A stretch of DNA of 64,000 nt from contig CACSIO010000012.1 in assembly GCA_902705865.1 (NCBI GenBank), positions 620,001 to 684,000 on the forward strand. Reading direction: 5' to 3'. Positions 56,617-64,000 of this stretch are shown here, piece by piece (position 1 is the first letter of the stretch; each line of letters begins with the position of its first letter). The stretch is from BD1-7 clade bacterium. GTDB lineage: Bacteria > Pseudomonadota > Gammaproteobacteria > Pseudomonadales > DT-91. The notes beneath the pieces were generated by a model. That model was not told the DNA's origin, searched no databases, and worked only from the letters and a program-made list of their open reading frames with translations. The translations under genes were made by a program, and so were the position numbers.

Positions 56617-56754
56617 GTGTGCAGTGTTCGTTTTACCTCTGGACCGTTGTATGCGAGATTTTGCATCGGCGGATATGTAATAAGTAGCCTCAAGTCTGTA
56701 ACAGGCTCGTTGGACGAGTATTCCGGACTTACTTACTGTTAGGTGAATACCTTA

Positions 56755-57201
56755 ATGATGAAAATAGCTGAAATACGTGAGTATCTGCCGCACCGTTACC
56801 CGTTCTTGCTGGTGGATCGTGTGACAGACATCGTGTTGCACGACAGTATCGTCGCGTATAAAAATGTATCGATTAATGAGCCGTTTTTTAACGGTCATTT
56901 TCCGGATTATGCAGTTATGCCTGGCGTACTGATTGTTGAAGCAATGGCTCAGGCGGCTGGTATTCTTGGCTTTAAATCGGTTGATAAAAAGCCTGCTGAT
57001 GGCTCTATGTATATGCTGGTCGGCACTGATAAAGTTCGTTTTAAGCGCCCAGTCGTACCGGGTGACCAACTGAAACTCGAAGCGCGTATCGATGGCAAGC
57101 CTAAACGTGGTATTTGGCGCTTTGAATGTAAGGCAACTGTTAACGGCGAGTTAGCTGCCTCAGGAATGATACTGTGTGCCGATAGGCCGCGTCCGCAATA
57201 A
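56755..57201 (+). CDS. fabZ: 3-hydroxyacyl-ACP dehydratase
   Basis: 148 aa. ATG 56755 has AGGTGA eight bases upstream; a GTG at 56743 lies inside that site. [12 protein letters not shown] and [22 protein letters not shown] carry the catalytic His and Glu. Standard housekeeping FabZ, distinct from ApeI/ApeP. It is closed by a strong terminator instead of leading into lpxA. Confidence 0.94.
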   Translation: MMKIAEIREYLPHRYPFLLVDRVTDIVLHDSIVAYKNVSINEPFFNGHFPDYAVMPGVLIVEAMAQAAGILGFKSVDKKPADGSMYMLVGTDKVRFKRPVVPGDQLKLEARIDGKPKRGIWRFECKATVNGELAASGMILCADRPRPQ

Positions 57202-57224
57202 ACTCTGTAAATATAGGTTGTTGT

Positions 57225-57252
57225 AAAGCACACCTCGGGTGTGCTTTTTTTT
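57225..57252 (+). terminator. Intrinsic terminator after fabZ, at the usual lpxA position
   Basis: Perfect 10-bp stem AAAGCACACC (57225-57234) / GGTGTGCTTT (57238-57247), TCG loop, T run to 57252. Confidence 0.92.
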
Positions 57253-57395
57253 GCATATCTGAAGGTCGTTTGGGGCAAGTCGTTAGCGGTGCTGTTGCTA
57301 GGTTTTTCGCGTATAACCTACGCTTGGTAAGTATCAGTGGTCTGGTAAGGTTGTGGATCTGAATAACTGTTTTCGGGAGTTGAATTAAAACACGT

Positions 57396-58571
57396 ATGCG
57401 CATTGTAATTGTAGCGGGTGAGGCATCTGGCGATACCCTTGGAGCCGGACTGATAAGTGCACTCAGAAAAGAATACACAAGCGGAAACCCATCACTGGAA
57501 CTTGAGTTTTGTGGTATTGGAGGCCCGAAAATGTGTGCGCTTGGGTTTCAGACTTTTTTCGATATGGAGCGTCTGTCGGTAATGGGGCTCGTAGAGCCAG
57601 CGAAACGTTTACCTGAACTCCTACATATTCGTCGTACCATTCGCCGATACTGTGTTCAACATGATGTTGATCTGTTTATTGGTATCGATTCGCCAGACTT
57701 TAACTTGCCCATAGAAAAGTATCTTCGTAAACGCGGAATTAAAACAGCACATTACGTTTCGCCGTCCGTTTGGGCTTGGCGCCAAGGCAGAATTCGGGGC
57801 ATTAAAAAATCCGTTGATCTGATGTTGACGCTTCTGCCGTTTGAGGCGGAGTTTTATCAGAAACACGACGTACCTGTTGCGTTTATTGGTCATCCGTTAG
57901 GGGATGATATTCCGATGGAACCAGATCAAATTGCGGCCCGTAAAAGCTTGAACCTCCCGGAGAAGGGGCGCATGTTGGCAATATTGCCAGGTTCACGCGG
58001 TGGTGAAGTGCGCATGCTTGGGGAGCTCTTCCTTAAGGTTGCGAAGCAAGTTCATCAAAAAGATGAAGATTGCATCTACTTGATACCTGCAGCGAACAAT
58101 GACCGTAAGGTACAGTTACAAGCCTTTTTGGAGGTGCTCAACGAAGACCCTTCTAATCAACAGTTGGTTAGTTGTGTGCGGCTATTTGATGGGCAATCTC
58201 ACGATGTGATGGCTGCGAGTGATGCGGTTTTGCTGGCCTCGGGAACAACAGCACTGGAAGCGATGTTATTGAAAAAGCCCATGGTCGTCGCTTATCGTCT
58301 GGCGCCTTTGAGCTATGCTATTGTGTCTCGTTTGGTAAAGAGCCCTTATGTTTCATTACCGAATTTATTAGCGAATAAGATGTTGGTCCCTGAAATACTA
58401 CAAGATGCTGCAACGAGTAGTCGTTTAGCGGACGAAATCTGGCAGGCGTTGACTGATAGTACTTATCGATCGAGGCAAATTGATGCTTTTTATCCTCTGC
58501 ATGAGACGATTGCTTGTGATGCCAGCGCAAAAGCAGCAAAAGCCATCAAGCAACTTATCAGTAGTGCATAA
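57396..58571 (+). CDS. lpxB: Lipid A disaccharide synthase
   Basis: 391 aa GT19 glycosyltransferase joining UDP-diacylglucosamine and lipid X. N-terminal IVIVAGEASGDTLGAG, SPSVWAWRQGR and PGSRGGEV are family motifs. It follows the terminator, so it must have its own promoter in the 143 bases before it; a TATAAC (57312) is the best -10 but lacks a good -35. Confidence 0.94.
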   Translation: MRIVIVAGEASGDTLGAGLISALRKEYTSGNPSLELEFCGIGGPKMCALGFQTFFDMERLSVMGLVEPAKRLPELLHIRRTIRRYCVQHDVDLFIGIDSPDFNLPIEKYLRKRGIKTAHYVSPSVWAWRQGRIRGIKKSVDLMLTLLPFEAEFYQKHDVPVAFIGHPLGDDIPMEPDQIAARKSLNLPEKGRMLAILPGSRGGEVRMLGELFLKVAKQVHQKDEDCIYLIPAANNDRKVQLQAFLEVLNEDPSNQQLVSCVRLFDGQSHDVMAASDAVLLASGTTALEAMLLKKPMVVAYRLAPLSYAIVSRLVKSPYVSLPNLLANKMLVPEILQDAATSSRLADEIWQALTDSTYRSRQIDAFYPLHETIACDASAKAAKAIKQLISSA

Positions 58572-58693
58572 GTGGCGCTCAGCAACGATCAAATATTGTT
58601 AAAAACTGGCTGGCCGAGAATATTTGGCGGGCATCTAAATGCTGCTCCGCGGTGTTTAATCCGACCATAAAACACTAAGAATACAGATATCAA

Positions 58694-59305
58694 ATGGACG
58701 ACATAGTAATACCTTACGGCGGTCACCTGATTGCCGGTGTTGATGAAGTGGGCAGAGGCCCGTTGGCTGGTGATGTAGTCACCGCTGCGGTTATTCTTGA
58801 CCCTGAAAACCCGATTGAAGGCCTTGCGGACTCTAAGCGTTTGACGGAAAAAAAACGCGACCACCTGTTTGATGTGATTAAAGAGAAAGCTCTCGCCTTT
58901 GCAATTGCCCGCTGTGGTGTCGATGAAATCGATGAACTCAATATATTGCATGCGTCCATGTTGGCGATGCATCGTGCCGTTGATTTATTGTCGCCAGCGG
59001 CTGAGTACGTGCTGGTTGATGGTAACCGTTTACCGCGCTGGGATTACCCGTCTCAACCGGTAGTAAAAGGCGATGACCGAGTGCCTGCGATTGCTGCTGC
59101 CTCGATTTTGGCCAAGGTGACTCGTGATCGGGAAATGATTGCATTTGATGAAGTGTATCCGGGTTATGGGCTGGCTAAGCATAAAGGTTACCCGACGAAG
59201 CAGCATATGCAGGCCATTAAAGAGCTGGGTATTACGCCCATTCATCGGAGAAGTTTCGGCCCGGTTAAAGTGATTATTGCCCAAACCGAGCTCTTCCCGC
59301 ATTAA
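58694..59305 (+). CDS. rnhB: Ribonuclease HII
   Basis: 203 aa. [17 protein letters not shown] carries the first catalytic Asp-Glu, VDGNRLP and [12 protein letters not shown] follow. Removes ribonucleotides from DNA. Usual place between lpxB and dnaE. Confidence 0.94.
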   Translation: MDDIVIPYGGHLIAGVDEVGRGPLAGDVVTAAVILDPENPIEGLADSKRLTEKKRDHLFDVIKEKALAFAIARCGVDEIDELNILHASMLAMHRAVDLLSPAAEYVLVDGNRLPRWDYPSQPVVKGDDRVPAIAAASILAKVTRDREMIAFDEVYPGYGLAKHKGYPTKQHMQAIKELGITPIHRRSFGPVKVIIAQTELFPH

Positions 59306-59360
59306 TAGTGCTGCGGGCGGGAATCAGCTGGATAGAATTATGGAAATCGAAGGAATAAAC

Positions 59361-59381
59361 ATGTCGAGAGTTGCCGAATGA
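59361..59381 (+). CDS. Six-residue upstream ORF overlapping dnaE start
   Basis: ATG 59361 codes MSRVAE and stops at TGA 59379-59381, overlapping the dnaE ATG (ATGA). It has a good ribosome site (GAAGGA, about five bases before), while dnaE has none of its own beyond GAG. This looks like translational coupling. Whether the peptide itself matters is unknown. Confidence 0.5.
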   Translation: MSRVAE

Positions 59382-62300
59382 GTGAACCCACTTTTGTCCA
59401 TCTAAAAGTCCATTCACAGTTTTCTCTTATTGATAGTCTCGCCAGCGTTAAAAGCTTGGTGAAAAACAGTCAAAAGCTCGGCATGCCTGCGATAGCTTTG
59501 ACCGACCAGGCTAATTTTTTTGGTTTGGTTAAATTTTACAAGGCGGCACTTGGGGCTGGGGTAAAGCCTATTACAGGTAGCGATTTTATTTTTCGGGATG
59601 AGCTCGGCGATGATTGCATCATTACGTTGATCGCGATGAATGATCAGGGCTACAAAAACATCACTGAAATTATTTCTCTCGCCTATCTAAAAGGGCAGAG
59701 CCATGGCGTTGCTCGGGTCGAGATTGAATGGATTGAAACCTACCGTGAAGGCATTTTAGCGTTGTCTGGTGCTAAGTTTGGTGACGCTGGAAAACGTATG
59801 TTGAGTGGTAAAATCGACGATGCCCGGCGTTGTCTCGAGCGCTGGAAAGCTTTGTTTCCTGATCGTTTTTACGTCGAGCTACAACGTACCAGTCGACCAG
59901 GTGAAGAAACCTATTTACATGAGGCTGTGGCATTAGCACAATCGTTGGATTTGCCCGTTGTAGCCACCAATGACGTGCGTTTTATTAGCGCTGATGATTA
60001 TGAGGCTCACGATGCGCGCGTGTGTATTCATGATGGCGATGTTTTGGATGATGCCAAGCGACCGCGCCGTTATTCAGAGCAGCAGTATCTTAAATCGCCG
60101 GACGAGATGGCCGAACTATTTTCGGATATCCCCAGTGCCCTCGAAAATACCGTAGAAATCGCCAAGCGCTGCAATGTGCAGCTGCATTTAGGTGAATATT
60201 TTCTGCCGGAGTATCCGATCCCAGAAGGCATGTCTCAAGACGACTTCTTTCGACAGCTATGCCGTAAAGGCTTGGATGAGCGTCTTTCGTTCTTGTTTGA
60301 CACGGCCGCCGACGATTTCCCGGCGATCGAAAAGGAATATGCGGATAGGCTAGTGTTTGAGCTCGATATTATTTTACAAATGGGCTTTCCTGGTTATTTC
60401 CTGATTGTAATGGATTTCATTCAGTGGGCTAAGGATCATGATATTCCAGTCGGACCTGGTCGAGGGTCTGGTGCTGGTTCATTAGTCGCATACGCACTCA
60501 AGATTACCGATATTGATCCGATCAAGTACGACCTTTTATTCGAGCGATTCCTTAACCCTGAGCGGGTTTCCATGCCGGATTTCGACGTTGATTTCTGCAT
60601 GGAAGGGCGTGATCGGGTCATCGGATATGTGGCTGATAATTACGGCCGCATGGCGGTATCTCAGATCGTTACATTTGGCACGATGGCGGCCAAGGCGGTT
60701 GTGCGAGATGTGGCTCGTGTGCTCGGGAAATCATACGGCGTTGCGGATAAACTCTCCAAGCTGATCCCATTTGAAGTTGGGATTACGCTCGAAAAAGCGC
60801 TAGATCAGGAAGAAGCACTGCGTGATTTTGTGTCCAACGATTCCGATGCTCAGGAAATCTGGGAAATGGCAATCCAGTTGGAAGGTACTATTCGTGGTGT
60901 TGGTAAGCATGCGGGTGGTGTCGTAATTGCACCGACCAAATTAACAGACTTTTCGGCACTCTACTGCGACGAAGAAGGCGGTGGTTTGGTCACCCAGTTC
61001 GATAAAGGTGACGTTGAAGATGCAGGGCTGGTTAAATTCGATTTCCTGGGTTTGCGAACACTGACGATTATCGATTGGGCCAAGGCAACCGTTGATAAAA
61101 TCCGTGCGAAAACAGGTGAAGAACCATTAGATGTCGAGGCGATCCCGCTAGATGACAAGTTAACCTTTGATTTGTTGAAGCGTGCCGAGACGACCGCCGT
61201 CTTTCAGCTGGAATCCCGAGGGATGAAGGAACTGATCAAGCGACTACAGCCGGACAACATTGAAGATATGATTGCTCTGGTGGCTTTGTTTCGTCCGGGG
61301 CCGCTGGATTCCGGCATGGTCGATGACTTTGTTAACCGTAAGCATGGGCGTGCTGAAGTCGCGTACCCGGATGCAAAATACCAACATGACTGGTTAAAAC
61401 CGATTCTGGAGCCAACTTACGGCGTTATTGTATATCAAGAGCAGGTCATGCAGATTGCGCAGGTCTTGGCGGGCTACACGCTGGGCGGCGCTGATCTGCT
61501 GCGTCGCGCAATGGGTAAGAAGAAGCCTGAAGAGATGGCTAAGCAGCGTGATATTTTCCGTGAAGGCGCTGCTGGGCAAGGTATTGACCCCGAACTCGCT
61601 ATGAAGATATTCGATCTGGTAGAGAAGTTCGCAGGTTATGGTTTTAACAAATCTCACTCTGCAGCTTATGCGGTTGTTTCCTACCAAACAGCGTGGTTGA
61701 AAGCCCATTACCCAGCGCCGTTTATGGCAGCGGTAATGTCGTCTGAATTGCAGAATACCGATAAAATCGTCATGTTGATTGAAGAATGTCGCAACATGGA
61801 GATGGCGCTGGTAAGCCCTGATGTCAATTGCGGGGAGTACATGTTCACCGTTAACGATGATGGTGCAATTGTCTACGGTCTCGGTGCCATAAAAGGGTTG
61901 GGTGAAGGCCCGATTGAAGCCTTGTTAGAAGCACGGAACGATGGCGGTCCCTTCAAGGATTTGTTTGATTTTTGTGAGCGCGTTGATTCCCGTAAGGTAA
62001 ACAAGCGAGCTCTTGAAGCACTAATCAAAGCTGGTGCTTTTGACGCCCTTGGCGTAGCGCGCTGGATTCTGATGGATGCAATGCTGGATGCGGTGCAGGC
62101 AGCCGAACAATCAGCACAAAACGCGAGTGCTGGTATTACTGATTTGTTTGGCGTGGTTGATGATTCTGAGGGCGCGGACGTTTATGAAGAATACCGCGGC
62201 GCTGAGGAGTGGACTGGCAAGCAGCGTCTGACCGGTGAAAAGGATACGCTGGGTCTGTTTTTCTCCGGCCATCCCATCGATGATTACGAGGATGACCTGC

Positions 62301-62881
62301 GCCAGTTAAAGGTCAAGCGCCTAGGGCGATTAATCGCCGACAAGAGGTTTCAGCTCGTCGCCGGTATGATTGTTTCAACACGCTACATCAAGACTAAACG
62401 CGGCGATAAAATGGCGATTATTACGCTGGATGACCGCACGGGTCGTATTGATGCAACGGTGTTTTCCAAGATGTTGCCGGATGTTGAAGGTAAATTAATT
62501 TCTGACGAAATTATTTTGATTCGTGGCGAGGTTGAGAACGATGACTTCAGTGGGGGCTTGCGCATGCGGGTCGATTCTATCTTAACCATGGCTGAAGCAC
62601 GCTCCAGTGCGGGGCGCAGTATTTTTCTGAATTGCCCGCAATTGCAGTGGCCGGCGGTTAAATCGATGTTCGACGAATGCATGTTTAAAGCACTTGAACA
62701 AGATCATACGGATGAAGAGGGTAATGTCAGTTTGCCGGGTTGTGGTGTTCGTATACGATACTCGACGCCGCAGGCAGGCTGTGATATTCAACTGGCAAAG
62801 CACTGGCGTCTTGAGCCGGATGATGACAACATTACCCGTCTCAAGCGTTTGTTGGGCGAAGACAATGTTCGTCTGCAATGA
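59378..62881 (+). CDS. dnaE: DNA polymerase III alpha subunit
   Basis: 1167 aa replicative polymerase. N-terminal PHP domain (HLKVHSQFSLID, degenerate in metal ligands as in E. coli), palm/finger Pol3 core with GPGRGSGAGSLVAY and the catalytic Asp in PDFDVDF (about residue 400), HhH region, an internal TDLFGV resembling the clamp-binding site, and a C-terminal OB fold. Start fixed by the family N-terminus MSEPxFVHL. Confidence 0.96.
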   Translation: MSEPTFVHLKVHSQFSLIDSLASVKSLVKNSQKLGMPAIALTDQANFFGLVKFYKAALGAGVKPITGSDFIFRDELGDDCIITLIAMNDQGYKNITEIISLAYLKGQSHGVARVEIEWIETYREGILALSGAKFGDAGKRMLSGKIDDARRCLERWKALFPDRFYVELQRTSRPGEETYLHEAVALAQSLDLPVVATNDVRFISADDYEAHDARVCIHDGDVLDDAKRPRRYSEQQYLKSPDEMAELFSDIPSALENTVEIAKRCNVQLHLGEYFLPEYPIPEGMSQDDFFRQLCRKGLDERLSFLFDTAADDFPAIEKEYADRLVFELDIILQMGFPGYFLIVMDFIQWAKDHDIPVGPGRGSGAGSLVAYALKITDIDPIKYDLLFERFLNPERVSMPDFDVDFCMEGRDRVIGYVADNYGRMAVSQIVTFGTMAAKAVVRDVARVLGKSYGVADKLSKLIPFEVGITLEKALDQEEALRDFVSNDSDAQEIWEMAIQLEGTIRGVGKHAGGVVIAPTKLTDFSALYCDEEGGGLVTQFDKGDVEDAGLVKFDFLGLRTLTIIDWAKATVDKIRAKTGEEPLDVEAIPLDDKLTFDLLKRAETTAVFQLESRGMKELIKRLQPDNIEDMIALVALFRPGPLDSGMVDDFVNRKHGRAEVAYPDAKYQHDWLKPILEPTYGVIVYQEQVMQIAQVLAGYTLGGADLLRRAMGKKKPEEMAKQRDIFREGAAGQGIDPELAMKIFDLVEKFAGYGFNKSHSAAYAVVSYQTAWLKAHYPAPFMAAVMSSELQNTDKIVMLIEECRNMEMALVSPDVNCGEYMFTVNDDGAIVYGLGAIKGLGEGPIEALLEARNDGGPFKDLFDFCERVDSRKVNKRALEALIKAGAFDALGVARWILMDAMLDAVQAAEQSAQNASAGITDLFGVVDDSEGADVYEEYRGAEEWTGKQRLTGEKDTLGLFFSGHPIDDYEDDLRQLKVKRLGRLIADKRFQLVAGMIVSTRYIKTKRGDKMAIITLDDRTGRIDATVFSKMLPDVEGKLISDEIILIRGEVENDDFSGGLRMRVDSILTMAEARSSAGRSIFLNCPQLQWPAVKSMFDECMFKALEQDHTDEEGNVSLPGCGVRIRYSTPQAGCDIQLAKHWRLEPDDDNITRLKRLLGEDNVRLQ

Positions 62882-62936
62882 CTCTCTATTGTTTAACAAT
62901 ATGAGATCAAGCCATTGAAATCTGAAAAAATAACTG

Positions 62937-62965
62937 TTTAGAGCTGCCTGAATATTCGTTAGAAT
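62937..62965 (+). promoter_or_regulatory. Predicted accA promoter
   Basis: TTTAGA (62937-62942), 17 bases, TAGAAT (62960-62965), about 38 bases before the accA ATG. Confidence 0.45.
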
Positions 62966-63003
62966 GAGGGCCGTTTTTGTCGAGCGGATAAGAAGAAGAA
63001 CCC

Positions 63004-63954
63004 ATGAATCCAAATTATCTTGATTTTGAGCAGCCGATTGCTGACCTGGAAGTTAAAATTGAAGAGCTTCAGTCAGTAACAGATCTTGCTGATATCAATA
63101 TCAGCGAGGAAATACAAAACCTCAAAGCCAAGAGTACTGAGCTGACCGAGCAAATCTTTGCTGATCTAACGCCATGGGATATCGTTAAAGTCGCGCGTCA
63201 CCCGTTGCGACCATACACCAACGACTATATCCCTCGTATTTTTGAAGACTTTCAAGAGCTTCATGGTGATCGTCATTTTGCTGATGATAAAGCCATTGTT
63301 GCGGGTATGGCGCGCCTTGATGGCCAGCCAGTGATGGTAATTGGTCAAGAAAAGGGTCGTTCAGTCAAAGATAAAGTTGAGCGTAATTTCGGTATGCCGA
63401 AACCTGAGGGTTACCGCAAGGCACTGCGTTTGATGGAAATGGCCGAACGTTTCAACATGCCGATCATTACATTGATTGATACCCCTGGGGCATATCCTGG
63501 TATTGATTCCGAAGAGCGTGGTATTTCTGAGGCGATTGCACAAAACCTTGCTGTGATGTCGCGTTTGAAGACGCCGATTATCTGTGTGGTCATCGGAGAG
63601 GGAAGTTCGGGTGGTGCATTAGGTATCGGTGTTGGTGATCATATTGCCATGCTGCAGTACTCGACGTATTTTGTTATTTCCCCTGAAGGTTGTGCGAATA
63701 TCATCTGGAAGACATCGGAAAAAGCGAACCTTGCCGCTGAAGCTATGGGCGTAACGTCGTCCAAGCTGGAAGAGTTGGGTATTGTTGATGCCACCATTCC
63801 TGAGCCTCTAGGTAGTGCACATCGTAATGTTGATCAGATGGCTGATTCCATCAAGCAACATCTGTTGGGCGAGCTGGAAAAGTTAAAGGCCAAAGACGTG
63901 GATACGCTGCTGGATGAGCGCTACGAGCGTTTGATGTCCTACGGAAACGAATAA
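63004..63954 (+). CDS. accA: Acetyl-CoA carboxylase carboxyltransferase alpha subunit
   Basis: 316 aa. N-terminal coiled region, then the carboxyltransferase core with [30 protein letters not shown] and [10 protein letters not shown]. With AccD it moves CO2 from biotin to acetyl-CoA to give malonyl-CoA, the extender for fatty acids and the APE pigment. Conserved after dnaE. Confidence 0.96.
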   Translation: MNPNYLDFEQPIADLEVKIEELQSVTDLADINISEEIQNLKAKSTELTEQIFADLTPWDIVKVARHPLRPYTNDYIPRIFEDFQELHGDRHFADDKAIVAGMARLDGQPVMVIGQEKGRSVKDKVERNFGMPKPEGYRKALRLMEMAERFNMPIITLIDTPGAYPGIDSEERGISEAIAQNLAVMSRLKTPIICVVIGEGSSGGALGIGVGDHIAMLQYSTYFVISPEGCANIIWKTSEKANLAAEAMGVTSSKLEELGIVDATIPEPLGSAHRNVDQMADSIKQHLLGELEKLKAKDVDTLLDERYERLMSYGNE

Positions 63955-63958
63955 GCCT

Positions 63959-64000
63959 ATGATTGGGCGACTTTACCCTCAGGTAAGCGCTCATACAGAC
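63959..64000 (+). CDS. Partial ORF at right edge, possibly tilS
   Basis: An ATG four bases after accA opens a frame of 14 codons (MIGRLYPQVSAHTD) that runs off the window. tRNA-Ile-lysidine synthetase (tilS) commonly follows accA, but nothing diagnostic is visible yet. Confidence 0.35.
   Translation, partial: MIGRLYPQVSAHTD

Overview
The window looks like a chromosome segment of a free-living gammaproteobacterium, probably marine and near the Oceanospirillales or Pseudomonadales; I cannot name a genus. The signs are the gamma-type order rpsB-tsf-pyrH-frr-uppS-cdsA-dxr-rseP-bamA-skp-lpxD-fabZ-lpxB-rnhB-dnaE-accA, the order map-glnD-dapC-arsC-like-dapD-dapE, the tesA / ybbA-ybbP divergon and a long-form dapD. 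Base composition is moderate and even, and I see no insertion sequence, prophage, CRISPR array, rRNA or tRNA.

Region 1 (10-14859, minus strand) is a nearly complete aryl polyene (APE) pigment operon, cut by the left edge. Seventeen tightly packed genes encode a dissociated type II synthase: chain-length-factor-like protein, two carrier proteins, acid ligase, two hotdog dehydratases, ketosynthase and thioesterase. It also encodes an ammonia-lyase for the aryl starter, a halogenase-like flavoenzyme, two acyltransferases and a glycosyltransferase for lipid anchoring, and a LolA-like carrier, an MMPL exporter and a DUF3261 lipoprotein for export. The expected ketoreductase and second ketosynthase would lie beyond base 1.

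Region 2 (15094-22315, plus) holds separately terminated single genes: trpS, an FMN-binding glutamate-synthase-like protein, a c-type cytochrome, an acyl-CoA synthetase and a serine hydrolase.

Region 3 (22316-36532) is mixed. A consensus sigma-54 promoter with upstream dyads and a structured leader precedes a small membrane protein. A 7TMR-DISM hybrid kinase, a DUF2505 gene, tesA with ybbA-ybbP, an SDR protein lacking the usual catalytic Tyr/Lys, a HAMP-GAF double-receiver hybrid kinase, an ABC1-kinase protein and a small conserved gene follow.

Region 4 (36584-44159, minus) is lysine/peptidoglycan precursor synthesis and nitrogen signalling: map, glnD, dapC, an ArsC/Spx-like gene, dapD and dapE. 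It is divergent from region 5.

Region 5 (44594-64000, plus) is the translation, isoprenoid, envelope, lipid A, replication and fatty acid block from rpsB to accA, with a gene start at the right edge. Its main oddity is that lpxA is absent from its usual place between fabZ and lpxB, where a strong intrinsic terminator sits. A six-codon ORF with a good ribosome site overlaps the dnaE start.
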